A stretch of DNA of 64,000 nucleotides from Burkholderia territorii. GTDB taxonomy: Bacteria; Pseudomonadota; Gammaproteobacteria; Burkholderiales; Burkholderiaceae. Of the stretch, positions 1 through 9,722 are shown piece after piece (position 1 is the first letter of the stretch; each line of letters opens with the position of its first letter). Location of the stretch: contig NZ_CADFEJ010000010.1 in assembly GCF_902833055.1 (NCBI RefSeq), positions 1 to 64,000 of the forward strand, given 5' to 3'. The translations under genes were made by a program, and so were the position numbers. The notes beneath the pieces are model-generated. The model had not been told where the DNA came from and made no database searches. It saw only the letters and a program-made list of their open reading frames with translations.

Positions 1-122
1 CCAGCGTCGTCGAAGGCATCAACAACACCATTAAGGTCATCAAGCGTCGGGCCTACGGGTACCGCGACGAGGAATACTTCTTCCTCAAAATCCGCGCCGC
101 GTTCCCCGGTAATCCTCGATGA
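1..122 (+). CDS. ISL3-family transposase, C-terminal end only (runs off left edge)
   Basis: Only the last 39 codons are in the window, in the frame whose first full codon is at position 3, ending in TGA at 120-122. The translation contains EGINNTIKVIKRRAYGYRD, the conserved C-terminal block after the DDE catalytic core of ISL3-family transposases (IS204/IS1001/IS1165 group). It would catalyse transposition of its own insertion sequence. Whether the upstream part is intact cannot be seen. The 140 bases after the stop hold a T-rich run and a GC-rich stretch where the IS end should lie, but I could not place the terminal inverted repeat. Family call fairly sure; functionality unknown. Confidence 0.75.
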   Translation, partial: SVVEGINNTIKVIKRRAYGYRDEEYFFLKIRAAFPGNPR

Positions 123-263
123 ACCTTTTTTTTCGTTCTTTGCGGGATTGTGTGGGGTGGCGGTTGCCGAGCCGCTCCGGGCACACGGGGCTTCTCCAGA
201 ATCACGGTCGCTCCCGAACCATAACGGCCACCCGACGAAAGTAGCCGTTCACCGACCTTGAAT

Positions 264-968
264 TCAATCGGACGTCCCGGTCAGCGCTGAAAACGCCGGC
301 TGTCCTTTTACGCTGGCGCGCTCTTGCATCCTCGCGTACCACGCGTGAAGCGCCTCGCATTCCGCTGGCACCGGCAGGTTCACAATCGACGCAAAGATCA
401 GACCGCCGATAACCGTGATGTCGGCCATCGAGAAAACTTCGCCAGCGACGAACGGCTGTCCTTTCAAAACGCCATCGAAGTAGTGCATACCCCGCAGGGC
501 TTTGTCGCGTTGACGGAATCCCCACTCGGCGTTCTGATAGATTTCGACGTCCGGTCCCAGGCCCGGCGTACCGTGGTGGAAATAGACGCTGATGGCATCG
601 AGCAACTCCAGTTCGGCGCGCTTGTTCATCATGTGGATCAAGCCTTTTTCGAGCGGTGTCCTGCCTGTCAGCGTAGGCGCGCCGTCAAGTGCGTCAAGGT
701 ACTCGGTAATGGCCGTGCACTCTGCAATGACGGTGCCGTCGCCAAGCTCGAGCACCGGCAGCGTGCCCGAGTAGTTCTTCTCTGCAATGAATTCGGGCTT
801 TTTGTGTTCCCCTTTATAAAGATCGACCATCACGAACCGGGCGCGCGATTGCAGGTTCTTCTCGGCCAACGCGATACGGACGCGTGTCGGGTACGGCCCT
901 GTCGGGAAGTCGTAAATCTTCATCAAAGGAAGTTTGCTCTCGTCGAAATTGATCATGTCGGAACTCAC
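264..968 (-). CDS. Glutathione S-transferase family protein
   Basis: 234 residues, a normal length for a cytosolic GST. The N-terminal thioredoxin-like half begins at MKIYDF (about residue 16) and contains SGTLPVLEL with the cis-proline and ECTAITEYLD for the glutathione gamma-glutamyl contact. The C-terminal all-helical half contains FVAGEVFSMADITV, the usual N-capping SMAD segment. Expected role is conjugation of glutathione to electrophiles, or reduction with it, in the cytosol; the substrate is not evident. The start chosen is GTG at 968 behind GAGAGGGA; ATG at 956 is the alternative. It is divergent from the TetR gene at 1112, and a palindrome lies between them, so control by that repressor is likely. 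Confidence 0.9.
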   Translation of the reverse strand: MSSDMINFDESKLPLMKIYDFPTGPYPTRVRIALAEKNLQSRARFVMVDLYKGEHKKPEFIAEKNYSGTLPVLELGDGTVIAECTAITEYLDALDGAPTLTGRTPLEKGLIHMMNKRAELELLDAISVYFHHGTPGLGPDVEIYQNAEWGFRQRDKALRGMHYFDGVLKGQPFVAGEVFSMADITVIGGLIFASIVNLPVPAECEALHAWYARMQERASVKGQPAFSALTGTSD

Positions 969-1034
969 CGTTTCCCTCTCTGCAGGTCGGTTACATCGAA
1001 AAAGGGAGGTGCGACACTCATCGCCACCGCCCTA

Positions 1035-1070
1035 CCTAACGTTTGTTAGGGTAAACGTAGGAGGTATAAT
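1035..1070 (+). promoter_or_regulatory. Predicted TetR operator overlapping a sigma70-like promoter
   Basis: The inverted repeat CCTAAC-GTTT-GTTAGG lies at 1035-1050. It overlaps a TTGTTA -35-like element (1043-1048), followed 16 bases later by a consensus TATAAT (1065-1070) reading toward the TetR gene. A repressor bound here would block its own promoter and sits only 67 bases from the GST start on the other strand. The sequence elements are directly visible; the regulation is inferred. Confidence 0.6.
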
Positions 1071-1111
1071 GCCGGCTGTCAACATCCATTTTTGTCTCGA
1101 GGTCGGCAGCA

Positions 1112-1687
1112 GTGAAGAATGATGCGAGCTCAAACTCCCGGGAGCGAATCCTGGCGGCCGCCACAAGGATTGCGCAAGCACATGGCTACAGCGGATTGAA
1201 TTTTCGTGATCTCGCTGAGGATGTCGGCATCAGAGCCGCAAGCATCTATCATCACTTCGCAAGCAAGGCCGATCTCGGTGCAGCCGTAGCCAGGCGGTAT
1301 TGGGAGGATTCAGCGGCTGCTCTGGACACCTTGCTGGCCGAATCGCGGGATCCGATGCAGTGCCTGCGCCAATATCCCATTACCTTTCGCAAGGCGCTTG
1401 AAAGCGGTAATCGCATATGCCTTTGCAGCTTCATGGCCGCCGAAAGTGACGATCTGCCGGAAGCGGTGATGAAAGAGGTTCAGACGTTCGCTGATGTCAA
1501 CGTTGCGTGGCTGAGTAAAGTGCTGCGCGCTGCGGTCGGGCTCGGTTCCGAGGAGAGCGGACGGCGGGCGCGCGCCATCTTCGCCGCCATCGCCGGCGCC
1601 CAGCTCATTGCCAGGAGCCGCTCGGATATCTCGTTGTATGACACATTGATAGAGAGCTATCGCGTGAGCGGTCTCTTGCCGGCTTAG
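1112..1687 (+). CDS. TetR/AcrR family transcriptional regulator
   Basis: 191 residues. The helix-turn-helix lies at about residues 10-56, with RERILAAATRIAQAHGYSGL and the recognition helix region IRAASIYHHFASKADL, typical of TetR. The C-terminal ligand domain resembles the group seen beside detoxification enzymes such as GST and NemR-like reductases. It starts with GTG at 1112 because no in-frame ATG precedes the HTH; the ribosome site (GAGG at about 1099) is weak. Position and the operator at 1035-1050 suggest autorepression and repression of the divergent GST, released by an electrophile. The ligand is unknown. Confidence 0.88.
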   Translation: MKNDASSNSRERILAAATRIAQAHGYSGLNFRDLAEDVGIRAASIYHHFASKADLGAAVARRYWEDSAAALDTLLAESRDPMQCLRQYPITFRKALESGNRICLCSFMAAESDDLPEAVMKEVQTFADVNVAWLSKVLRAAVGLGSEESGRRARAIFAAIAGAQLIARSRSDISLYDTLIESYRVSGLLPA

Positions 1688-1861
1688 CGGCGCATCGCCC
1701 GTTGCGAATTCCGTATTGATCGAAACCTGGACGCCGGTTTTTCGGGAGAAGCAAACCGACGAACGTCGGATCGCGCGACGTGCTGATTGTCCCTTCCTGG
1801 CCGAATTCCGGCAGCCACTGTCCTGCGACGTGCGGCCGGCAACACTCCCCAAAGCCTGCGT

Positions 1862-2536
1862 TCACCGCTCCTGATCGCGGTAACTCGTGTGGAAATTCCA
1901 GGCTTGCCGGCAGCCCTGCCCGCCATGCTTGGCGAAAGCCAGACGACTCCACGTCACGCCCATGCGCCGATTTCCTCGCTGACAAGATTCGGTCCGAATG
2001 CTCATCACGGTTCGCAGGCCATTGGCATTCGCGAGTTGCATCGTCTCCTCGGCCGAAACATCGAACATCCGCCGGCCTGCGGGAACGGGGCCATGGCGCA
2101 ACGACATGACTAGAACCGCACCATCGCACAGAAGCGCGCTGACATTCGGCATCGCGCGGCGACGTTCGTGCTCGTCAAGGTGCATCCAGACAGCGGATAG
2201 CATGACAAAGTGAAATTCCTTTCGTTCGGAGCGCAGTTTCGCGAGATCCGGAAGGCTGTCGTCGAGCCACTCAATCCGGAGAGACGAATGCTGCCGCATT
2301 CCTTCGACTCGTAGCGCGTCTACCGGCTCGACGGCTACGACCGAATGCCCCTTCGTCGCCAATGCAGCAGCGTCGGTTCCGATACCGGCCCCGATGTCGA
2401 GGACGCTGGAGGGCGCCTGCGGAACGAGATGCATGATGGGCGCGTGATGCTCCGCGAACGAAATATCCTGCCATTGCTCGATGAGCGATGGCGCGTTCTC
2501 CGCGTAGCCTTCCGTGCCGCTGACACCAATGGACAC
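1862..2536 (-). CDS. Class I SAM-dependent methyltransferase
   Basis: 224 residues from a GTG preceded by AAGGAGG at 5-base spacing, which decides the start over a longer TTG version at 2566. Motif I is VLDIGAGIGTDAAALA at about residues 44-59, followed by motif II acidic VVAVEPVD, then VMLSAVWMHLD in the motif III/IV region, all of the Methyltransf_11/25 Rossmann type. The acceptor substrate cannot be told from sequence. The last 20 or so residues after the core (from about HGGQG) look unstructured and may be an extension past an older stop. Isolated gene between a TetR and a secreted protein, with no obvious operon partner. Confidence 0.82.
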   Translation of the reverse strand: MSIGVSGTEGYAENAPSLIEQWQDISFAEHHAPIMHLVPQAPSSVLDIGAGIGTDAAALATKGHSVVAVEPVDALRVEGMRQHSSLRIEWLDDSLPDLAKLRSERKEFHFVMLSAVWMHLDEHERRRAMPNVSALLCDGAVLVMSLRHGPVPAGRRMFDVSAEETMQLANANGLRTVMSIRTESCQRGNRRMGVTWSRLAFAKHGGQGCRQAWNFHTSYRDQER

Positions 2537-2728
2537 GCAGCCCTCCTTGGCCCTGTGTTTCGGCAAATTTAGCCGATTGTCGTCGATTCAGTGCTAGCGT
2601 CCCGATCTTCGGAACGGACCGAACTCGAGCGTAGCGCATCGCCGTGTAGCTCATACGCTTCGAGCGCGCATTAGTGAAATGCGCCAACCGGCTGCCACGG
2701 ATCGTCCGACATCTCGCCTGACGCGCAT

Positions 2729-3118
2729 TCAACGCCGCTGCGTAATCGGACCCTCGGCGCCAACTGTCCCGACGGTGCCGACCTCGCCACCGACGGTGAT
2801 CGGGCCACGTGCTTCCAGATCGCCGTGCACGATCAACGGGCCATGCACGGTAAGCGGGCCGTAAAACGTATTTTCTCCCGGGCGTCTGCGTATGGCACGA
2901 TTGTCGGGAGGAATCCGTTCAATCGAGGCCGCGGTGATCGGCCCGCGGGCGGAGATATTGCCGGCCACCGTCAGCGAACCGTCGACAGTCACCGGCCCGA
3001 GAACGACGAGCGATCCGTCGACGCTGAGCGGCCCCGTGACGATTGGCTCGGCGTGTCCTGACGTGAAAAAGACAGAAGACGCCAGCAGAACCGAGGCCAC
3101 CATGGCCCTCGCTGCCAT
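2729..3118 (-). CDS. Secreted repeat protein with bactofilin-like GPLTV/GDLxV strands
   Basis: 129 residues. The start at 3118 is chosen because GAGGAA lies 6 bases upstream and it gives a clean signal peptide ending ...SGHA/EP at about residue 24; earlier ATGs at 3172 and 3151 give a poor leader. The mature part is almost entirely short strands of the form GPLSVDG, GPVTVDG, GPITAA, GPLTVHG, GPLIVHG, GDLEARG, GPITVGG. This spacing is like the right-handed beta-helix of bactofilins, but exported. I do not recognise a named family. A structural, polymer-forming or surface role is only an inference. Confidence 0.65.
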   Translation of the reverse strand: MAARAMVASVLLASSVFFTSGHAEPIVTGPLSVDGSLVVLGPVTVDGSLTVAGNISARGPITAASIERIPPDNRAIRRRPGENTFYGPLTVHGPLIVHGDLEARGPITVGGEVGTVGTVGAEGPITQRR

Positions 3119-3433
3119 GCTCGTTCCTCGCTCCAGCTCGAAGCGTTTCATATGCGTTCCTGATCGATGCAACCTGCGCGAACAACAGCGGCCTGCCGAA
3201 GCACGCCCGACCGATATTCTCCAGTCTAGTCATGGAGCTGACGAACTCAAGTGGCATCGATCGATGGCGCGACGGGCACGATTCGTGACTGAACGTCTAC
3301 TGTGTAATGAGAAGCGACCGTCAAGCGTCTGCGCGCGCATGTCGGTGAATGACGGGTACCGGACGAGCAACGGCGTTTTTCCCACATTCCTCGGAAATCC
3401 GCAACGCATCCCGTTTCGCGTATGTACGACCAA
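3119..3433. other. Intergenic stretch, nothing recognised
   Basis: 315 bases between two minus-strand genes. The longer open frames here have no ribosome site and no recognisable composition or motif. It includes the promoter region of the 2729-3118 gene, but I could not assign clear -35/-10 boxes. Confidence 0.4.
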
Positions 3434-3670
3434 TCACCGTCTCGGAAACAGGCACGGATGCGTCTTCACGTAGAAATTCGGATTGCCGCAGCGATGCCCC
3501 GCATAGTCGATCGGCCCCTCGGGTATCGAACGGGTGGACTCCACATCGCGCGTCGTTTTCTGAACCGCCGATCCAATCGTTTCGGTCTCCCGATGAACGG
3601 AAGCACACGCGGCGAGCAACGGGGCGAACAACAAAGCAAGCAACGACAAGCGAATGGCGGAACGATCCAC
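3434..3670 (-). CDS. Small lipoprotein
   Basis: About 78 residues. LSLLALLFAPLLAAC ends in a lipobox (LAAC) with the acylated Cys at residue 22 if the GTG at 3670 is used; the upstream in-frame ATG at 3715 adds 15 residues with no positive charge and no ribosome site. After the Cys there is a polar segment (SVHRETETIGSAVQKTTRDV) and a C-terminal part with two further cysteines (HRCGNPN, THPCLFP) that could form a disulfide in the periplasm. Not a family I can name. It lies 127 bases left of the operator-like element at 3798-3826, in the same orientation relative to it as czcC is to its own copy. Confidence 0.6.
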   Translation of the reverse strand: MDRSAIRLSLLALLFAPLLAACASVHRETETIGSAVQKTTRDVESTRSIPEGPIDYAGHRCGNPNFYVKTHPCLFPRR

Positions 3671-3797
3671 GATTTGGTCCGGAGAAAAAATCGAAACAAG
3701 GCCGCCCGCTTCCATACGAGCTCAGTGGACGGTGCGCATGCCGGCGACACGATCTGTCGCCGGCACGCGTCATGCTCCGCCTCCCGCTCATCGCACA

Positions 3798-3826
3798 CAT
3801 GACCCGAACATGACGATTGCGTCATG
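3798..3826. promoter_or_regulatory. Predicted metal-responsive operator (copy 1), ATGAC-N6-GTCAT
   Basis: The palindrome ATGACGATTGCGTCAT occupies 3811-3826, with an extra half-site ACATGA at 3798. The 29-base element matches 25 of 29 positions of the element at 12584-12612 upstream of czcC. ATGAC...GTCAT is close to the half-sites of the CusR/CopR family of metal response regulators. It lies between the divergent lipoprotein (3670) and DUF4148 gene (3962), so either or both may be controlled by the response regulator encoded at 5771-6454. Similarity is seen; regulation is inferred. Confidence 0.55.
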
Positions 3827-3961
3827 CGGCCGGCCCCGCACGTTGCACACACCGCCGCGCAATCTGACGCATTTTTCATTTCCCGATCACGGCCACGCTC
3901 GGCTGCGTTCGCATACTGGTTCCATGGATCGCCACCCGGCGGCCTCATCAAGGAGAGCTCC

Positions 3962-4252
3962 ATGAAAACGGTAAAACTCGCTGCGCTGTTCGTCACCGCG
4001 ACGCTGTCGATCGGCATCGCGACGCAATCCGCATTCGCGCAAACGCAGACACAGACGCAGGGCAAGACCCGCGCGGATGTCGTCAACGAACTGAAGCAGG
4101 CGCAGCACGACGGCACGGTGCCGACGAGCAAGACGCAATACCCGCCGACCAGCGAGATCGTCGCGCGCAACAAGGAGCTTCACGGGATTTCGGTGCATGC
4201 CGGCGAGAAGGCGCCGCAGGCCGACAATCACGACAACCTCGCGACCCGCTGA
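3962..4252 (+). CDS. DUF4148 family periplasmic protein
   Basis: 96 residues with a signal peptide (MKTVKLAALFVTATLSIGIA through AFA, cleavage at about residue 26) and AAGGAG 8 bases before the ATG. The mature protein has the DUF4148 signature TRADVVNELKQAQHDG followed by a YPP segment. DUF4148 proteins are small, numerous in Burkholderia and of unknown function. The gene sits convergent to the end of the metal-sensor kinase gene and downstream of an operator-like element shared with the czc operon. That would fit a small periplasmic metal-stress protein, but this is inference. Confidence 0.85.
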   Translation: MKTVKLAALFVTATLSIGIATQSAFAQTQTQTQGKTRADVVNELKQAQHDGTVPTSKTQYPPTSEIVARNKELHGISVHAGEKAPQADNHDNLATR

Positions 4253-4346
4253 TGCCGGTCACGCGCGGGCGCTGCCGCACAATCGCGTGCAGCGTGCCGC
4301 GCGCCGCCGTATTGCGGCGAACGCGCGGCCGTGCCGGCGTGCGATC

Positions 4347-5774
4347 TCACGCATGGGCTGCCGGCACCGCATTCGACGCGATCGCCGGACGCTGCGGAAA
4401 GCGCAGCCAGAATGTCGTGCGCCGGCCGGGATCGCTGTCGACACCGCATTCGCCGCCATGGTTGTCCATGATCGACCGCACGATGGCGAGGCCAAGGCCC
4501 GTCCCGGATGCCGAATTGTGTCGCGACGGATCGACACGATAGAAGCGCTCGAAAATCCGTGCGACATGCTGCGCATCGATGCCCGGGCCCGTATCCGATA
4601 CGGCGATCGTCGTCGCCCCGGCCTGTTCCGAACAATCGATCGTCACGACGCTGCCGCGCGGCGCATACGCAAGCGCATTGGACAGCAGATTGCTCAGCGC
4701 GCGCTGGTACAACGTGAGATCCGCATCGACCCATGCGTAGCCGTCCACCTTCACCGTCACACCCGCATCCTCCGCAAGCGGCTCGTAGTAGCCGGCGACA
4801 CGCAACGCTTCCTCGGCCGCATCGAGCCGGCGCACGTCGATCGACGTGCCGGCCTGCTCCGAGCGCGCGAGGAACAGCATGTCCTCGATCATCCTCGACA
4901 GCCGCTGATACTCGTCGATGCTCGACTCGATCACGCTCCGGTATTCGTCAGCGCTGCGCGGCTGCGACAGCACGACCTGCGCGGCCGCCTGCAGGTTCGT
5001 GAGCGGCGTGCGCATGTCGTGCGCGAGGTTCGACGAGAACTGGCTCAGGCGCGTGAACGATTCGTTCAGACGTGCAAGCATGCCGTTGAACGCATGCTCC
5101 AGCTCCTTCAGTTCGCCTGACGTATCGAGTTCCGGCAGCGGATGGGCCAGCCGGCTCGTCGACATCTGCTCGGCCCGCGCCGCGAAGCGCCGCAGCGGGC
5201 CGAGCCCGAGCGCGGCGATGCCGTATGCGATCGCGGCCGCCAGCACGACGCCGAACACCTCGATCACGACGATCGTATAAGCATGCGTGCGCAGCAGCAG
5301 CACGTCGGCGCTGCGGTCGTACTGCACCGCGACGCGCACGACGGGCGCGCCCGCGCCGGCGAGCGGCACGGTCGTCACCAGATACTGGTGCCGCATGCCG
5401 GGCGGCGCGACGAATACCGGCATACGACCCGCATCCGTCGACAGCAGCGGCGCGTACGTCCGGAACCCCGGTGTGCCGACGATGCGCGTGCCGGCCGCAT
5501 CGTAGATCGCCAGGTCCATGTTCGGATGCCCGTGCAACTGGTCGAGCCAGATATCGGCGTTGCGTGCGACCTCGGCCGTCGAATGCGCTTCCGCCAGATG
5601 CGTGCCCAGCGCCGCGGAAATACCGGCCATCTGCTCGGCGGCCGTCGTCTCGATGCGATTGCTCAACGCTTCGTACAGCGCAACCCCGCTCGATGCGAGG
5701 ATCACCGACGTCGACAGAATGATCAGCGCGGTCAGGCGTCCGCGCAGCGTGCGCGGCAGCAGGCGCGCGATCAT
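4347..5774 (-). CDS. Heavy-metal sensor histidine kinase (CzcS/CusS/IrlS-like)
   Basis: 475 residues. The start is ATG at 5774, overlapping the stop of the response regulator by ATGA. TM1 at about 12-34, a periplasmic sensor loop at about 35-160, TM2 at about 165-190, HAMP, then the H-box [14 protein letters not shown] with phospho-acceptor His252, N-box [10 protein letters not shown] (Asn366), G1 DTGPGI, F-box RFYRVDPSR and G2 GTGLGLAIV. The domain order and H-box are those of the heavy-metal sensor kinase family. It should sense excess periplasmic metal and phosphorylate its partner. As the last gene of the efflux operon it is probably induced along with the pump. Which metal is sensed is not shown. 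Confidence 0.9.
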   Translation of the reverse strand: MIARLLPRTLRGRLTALIILSTSVILASSGVALYEALSNRIETTAAEQMAGISAALGTHLAEAHSTAEVARNADIWLDQLHGHPNMDLAIYDAAGTRIVGTPGFRTYAPLLSTDAGRMPVFVAPPGMRHQYLVTTVPLAGAGAPVVRVAVQYDRSADVLLLRTHAYTIVVIEVFGVVLAAAIAYGIAALGLGPLRRFAARAEQMSTSRLAHPLPELDTSGELKELEHAFNGMLARLNESFTRLSQFSSNLAHDMRTPLTNLQAAAQVVLSQPRSADEYRSVIESSIDEYQRLSRMIEDMLFLARSEQAGTSIDVRRLDAAEEALRVAGYYEPLAEDAGVTVKVDGYAWVDADLTLYQRALSNLLSNALAYAPRGSVVTIDCSEQAGATTIAVSDTGPGIDAQHVARIFERFYRVDPSRHNSASGTGLGLAIVRSIMDNHGGECGVDSDPGRRTTFWLRFPQRPAIASNAVPAAHA

Positions 5775-6454
5775 GTCGCCGCGCCGTCGCGCACTTCGAG
5801 CACGTAGCCCATCCCGCGCACGGTGTGGATCAGCTTCGGTTCGTACGCGTCGTCGATCTTCGAGCGCAGCCGCCGGATCGCGGAATCGACGACGTTCGTA
5901 TCGCTGTTGAAATTCATGTCCCATACCTGTGACGCGATCGTCGCGCGCGGCAGGATCTCGCCTTCGCGACGCATCAACAGCCACAGCAACGCGAATTCCT
6001 TCGCGGTCAGCAGGATCGTGTCGCGCTGCCGCGTCGCCTTGCGGCGCGTCAGGTCGAGCTCGAGATCGGCCACGCGCAGCGTGTTCGAATCGCGCGGCTG
6101 GCCGCGCCGCAGGATCGACTTGATGCGCGCGGTGAGCTCGACGAAGTCGAACGGCTTGGCCAGGTAATCGTCGGCGCCGAGTTCGAGGCCTTTCACGCGA
6201 TCGCCGACGTCGTCGCGCGCGGTGAGGAACAGCACGGGCGTCGACTTGCTGCGGCGCAGGTTCTGCAACAGCGTCCAGCCGTCCTGCCCCGGCAGCATCA
6301 CGTCGAGCACGAGCAGGTCGTACTCCTCGGTCTCGGCCTGGTGCTGGCCCGTGATGCCGTCCTCCACCCAGTCGACGACATAGCCGGCTTCAGTCAGGCC
6401 CTTGCGCAGATAGGCGCCGGTTTTCGGTTCATCCTCGACAATCAGAATTCGCAT
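5771..6454 (-). CDS. OmpR/PhoB-family response regulator for the efflux operon
   Basis: 227 residues, starting at ATG 6454, which shares its A with the TGA of czcA (TGATG), so translation is coupled; a GTG one codon earlier is also possible. Receiver domain: acidic pocket EDE at 7-9, phospho-acceptor Asp51 in [12 protein letters not shown], Thr78, Lys100 in LAKPFDF. The C-terminal winged helix starts at about residue 125 and contains [16 protein letters not shown] and [11 protein letters not shown]. Closest in kind to CusR/CopR/IrlR/CzcR metal regulators. It presumably binds the ATGAC-N6-GTCAT elements at 12584-12612 and 3798-3826. Confidence 0.92.
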   Translation of the reverse strand: MRILIVEDEPKTGAYLRKGLTEAGYVVDWVEDGITGQHQAETEEYDLLVLDVMLPGQDGWTLLQNLRRSKSTPVLFLTARDDVGDRVKGLELGADDYLAKPFDFVELTARIKSILRRGQPRDSNTLRVADLELDLTRRKATRQRDTILLTAKEFALLWLLMRREGEILPRATIASQVWDMNFNSDTNVVDSAIRRLRSKIDDAYEPKLIHTVRGMGYVLEVRDGAAT

Positions 6455-9400
6455 CACGTATTACCCTTGAAGAAACCCAGCCGGCGCAGCACGTCCGCGC
6501 CGAAGCCGCCGCGCAATACCGCACGCCACGACACCGCATGGCTCATGCGGTACAGCACCGGCAGCACCAGCAGCGTCAGCGCCGTGGACGACAGGATACC
6601 GCCGATCACGACGGTCGCAAGTGGACGCTGCACCTCGGCGCCGGTGCCGGTCGCGAACGCCATCGGCAGAAAGCCCAGCGATGCGACGAGCGCGGTCATC
6701 AGCACGGGGCGCAACCGCGTGAGCGCGCCTTCGCGCACGGCCGCGTCGAGCGGCATCCCCTCGTCACGCAGGTTGCGGATGAACGAGATCATCACGAGAC
6801 CGTTGAGCACCGCGACGCCGGACAGCGCGATGAAGCCGACCGCCGCGGTGATCGACAGCGGAATCCCGCGCAGCCACAGCGACACCACGCCGCCGCTCAG
6901 CGCGAACGGAATGCCGGTGAACACCAGCAGCCCGTCCTTCACGTTGTTGAACATCACGAACAGCAACACGAACACCATGAACAGCGCGAGCGGCACCACC
7001 AGCTTCAGCCGCTCGCTTGCACTCTGCAACTGCTCGAACTGGCCGCCCCACGACACCCAGTAGCCGGCCGGCACGCGCACGTCCTGCTGCAACTGCTCGC
7101 GCGCGTCGGCGACGAACGAGCCGACGTCGCGGCTGCGCACGTTCGCACTGACGACGACGCGCCGCTTGCCGTCCTCGCGGCTGATCTGGTTCGGGCCCGG
7201 CGCGACGTCGATCGTCGCGAGTTCCGCGAGCGGCACGTACGGCGCCTGCGCGAGCGGCGCGCTGGCGCCGGCGGCCGGCGCGGGCAGCGCGATCGGCAGC
7301 CGCTTGATCGCCTCGATGTCGGAGCGCAACTCGTCGGGCAGCCGCACGACGATGTCGAAGCGGCGATCGCCCTGGAACAATGTCCCCGCCTTCCGCCCGC
7401 CTACGGCGGCGGCCACCGAATCCTGCAGGTCGGCGACCGTCACGCCGTAGCGGGCGAGCTTGTCGCGGTCGAGGTTGACGGTCAGCACGGGCAGCCCGGT
7501 CGTCTGCTCGACCTTCACTTCGGATGCACCCGGCACCTTCTGCAGCGCGGCGGCGATCTGCTCGCCGGTCTGGTTCAGCACGGCCATGTCGTCGCCGAAG
7601 ATCTTCACCGCGACGTCGCTGCGCACGCCCGAGATCAGCTCGTTGAAGCGCAGCTGGATCGGCTGCGAGAACTCGTACGCGTTGCCGGGCAGCTCCGCGA
7701 GCGACGCCTCGATCTCGCGCACGAGCTGGTCGCGCGGTTTGCTCGGGTCGGGCCACTGGTCGGTCGGCTTGAGCATGATGTAGCCGTCCGACAGGTTCGG
7801 CGGCATCGGGTCGGCCGCGATCTCGGCCGTGCCGGTGCGCGCGAACACGCGCTCGATTTCCGGGAAGCGCGCCTTCAGCGTCTTCTCGATGGACTTCTGC
7901 ATCTCGACGGACTGCGACAAACTCGTGCCGGGAATCCGCAGCGCGGCGACCGCGAGATCGCCCTCGTTCAGGCTCGGGATGAATTCGCTGCCGAGCCGCG
8001 TCGCGAGCCCGAGCGTGACCAGCACGATCGCGCCCGCGCCGAGCATCACGCGCGCGGGGCGCGTCATGAACGCGGCGAGCACCGGTTCGTACGCGCGCCG
8101 CGCCCACCCCATCAGCCGGTTTTCCTTTTCCTCGACGCGCGCGCCGATGAACAATGCGACCGCTGCCGGGATGAACGTGACGGTCAGCGCCATCGCGGCC
8201 GCGAGCGCCATCACCACGGTCACGGCCATCGGATGGAACATCTTCCCTTCGACGCCGGTGAGCGCGAAGATCGGCAGGTACACGACCATGATGATCAGTT
8301 GCCCGAAGATCAGCGCGCGGCGCGCCTCCTGCGATGCGCCGAATACTTCCGCGAAGCGTTCGTCGCGCGTCAGCGGCCGGCCGGCGGCGGCCTGCGCATG
8401 CGCGAGCCGCCGCACGCAGTTCTCGACGATCACGACGGCACCGTCGACGATGATCCCGAAGTCGAGCGCGCCGAGGCTCATCAAATTCGCGCTGACTTTC
8501 GCATTGACCATCCCGGTGAAGGTCATCAGCATCGACAGCGGGATCACGAGCGCGGTGATCAGCGCCGCGCGGATGTTGCCGAGGAACAGGAACAGCACGG
8601 CGATCACGAGGATCGCGCCCTCCAGCAGGTTCTTCTTCACCGTCGCGACGGCCTTCTCGACGAGCACGGTGCGGTCGTAGACGGGAATCGCCGTCACGCC
8701 GGCCGGCAGCGTGCGGTTCACGTCCGCCATCTTCGCGGCGACGGCCTTCGCGACCGAGCGGCTGTTCTCGCCCATCAGCATGAATACCGTGCCGAGCACG
8801 ACCTCCTCGCCGTTCGACGTCGCCGCGCCGGTGCGCAGCTCGCGGCCGATGTCGACCTGGCCCACCTCCTTCATCCGCACGGGCACGCCGCCGACGTTGG
8901 TCAGCACGATGTTCGCGATGTCGTCGACGGTGCGCGCCTGGCCCGGCACGCGCACCAGGTACTGCTCGCCGCGCTTCTCGATGTAGCCGGCGCCGACGTT
9001 GTCGTTGTTGCGTTCGAGCGCGCGCACGACGTCGGCGAGCGTCAGCCCGTACGACATCAGCTTCGCCGGGTTCGGCGCGACGCGGTATTCCTTCACATAG
9101 CCGCCAATTGAATTCACCTCGGTCACGCCGCGCACGTTCCTCAGTTGCGGCCGGACGACCCAGTCCTGCAGCTCGCGCAGGTCGGCCGCCGTGTAGCGCG
9201 TGCCGTCGGGCTTGCGTGCGGCCGCGTCGGCCTCGACGGTCCACAGGTAGATCTCGCCCAGGCCGGTCGACGTTGGCCCCATCGCGGGCGCAATGCCGAC
9301 CGGCAGCTTGTCCTTCGCTTCCTGGATGCGCTCGTTGACGAGCTGGCGGGCAAAGTAGATGTCCGTGCCGTCCTTGAAGATCACGGTGACCTGCGACAGA

Positions 9401-9666
9401 CCGTAGCGCGAAATCGAACGCGTCTGCTCGAGGCCCGGCAGGCCGGCCATCGCGGTCTCGACCGGATACGTGATGCGCTGCTCGGCCTCCAGCGGCGAGT
9501 AGCCGGGCGCGGCCGTATTGATCTGCACCTGCACGTTGGTGATGTCGGGCACCGCGTCGATCGGCAGCTTCTGGTAGCTGAACACGCCCAGCGCGGCCAC
9601 GGCGGCGATCGCCAGCATCACGAGCCAGCGGTGCGCGATCGCAAAGCGAATCAGGCGCTCAAACAT
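6454..9666 (-). CDS. czcA: HME-type RND efflux transporter, inner-membrane pump (CzcA-like)
   Basis: 1070 residues, full length. It exports divalent metal ions from the periplasm or cytoplasm through a tripartite complex, driven by proton uptake. TM1 is at about 10-30 after an RFAIAHRW start. The TM4 signature is [16 protein letters not shown] at 401-415, with the Asp and Glu residues of the proton relay. This matches the HME1 pattern (Zn/Co/Cd) rather than the IAIGAMVDAAIVMVEN-type pattern of the Cu/Ag pumps. Two large periplasmic loops are present, with VTVAD-type docking segments. GAGGAATT precedes the ATG. It lies 56 bases after czcB and overlaps the regulator gene. The exact metal is inferred from the signature only. 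Confidence 0.93.
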   Translation of the reverse strand: MFERLIRFAIAHRWLVMLAIAAVAALGVFSYQKLPIDAVPDITNVQVQINTAAPGYSPLEAEQRITYPVETAMAGLPGLEQTRSISRYGLSQVTVIFKDGTDIYFARQLVNERIQEAKDKLPVGIAPAMGPTSTGLGEIYLWTVEADAAARKPDGTRYTAADLRELQDWVVRPQLRNVRGVTEVNSIGGYVKEYRVAPNPAKLMSYGLTLADVVRALERNNDNVGAGYIEKRGEQYLVRVPGQARTVDDIANIVLTNVGGVPVRMKEVGQVDIGRELRTGAATSNGEEVVLGTVFMLMGENSRSVAKAVAAKMADVNRTLPAGVTAIPVYDRTVLVEKAVATVKKNLLEGAILVIAVLFLFLGNIRAALITALVIPLSMLMTFTGMVNAKVSANLMSLGALDFGIIVDGAVVIVENCVRRLAHAQAAAGRPLTRDERFAEVFGASQEARRALIFGQLIIMVVYLPIFALTGVEGKMFHPMAVTVVMALAAAMALTVTFIPAAVALFIGARVEEKENRLMGWARRAYEPVLAAFMTRPARVMLGAGAIVLVTLGLATRLGSEFIPSLNEGDLAVAALRIPGTSLSQSVEMQKSIEKTLKARFPEIERVFARTGTAEIAADPMPPNLSDGYIMLKPTDQWPDPSKPRDQLVREIEASLAELPGNAYEFSQPIQLRFNELISGVRSDVAVKIFGDDMAVLNQTGEQIAAALQKVPGASEVKVEQTTGLPVLTVNLDRDKLARYGVTVADLQDSVAAAVGGRKAGTLFQGDRRFDIVVRLPDELRSDIEAIKRLPIALPAPAAGASAPLAQAPYVPLAELATIDVAPGPNQISREDGKRRVVVSANVRSRDVGSFVADAREQLQQDVRVPAGYWVSWGGQFEQLQSASERLKLVVPLALFMVFVLLFVMFNNVKDGLLVFTGIPFALSGGVVSLWLRGIPLSITAAVGFIALSGVAVLNGLVMISFIRNLRDEGMPLDAAVREGALTRLRPVLMTALVASLGFLPMAFATGTGAEVQRPLATVVIGGILSSTALTLLVLPVLYRMSHAVSWRAVLRGGFGADVLRRLGFFKGNT

Positions 9667-9722
9667 GGCGGAATTCCTCGAAGCGCGGAACGGCTACCGC
9701 ATTGGCCCTCGGTACGTGACGT

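Noticed and set aside
6538..9111. 857-codon open frame on the plus strand opposite czcA, and an 826-codon minus frame at 6764-9244
   Set aside because: Both are Arg/His-rich shadows produced by the strong third-position GC of czcA; no ribosome site, no domain.
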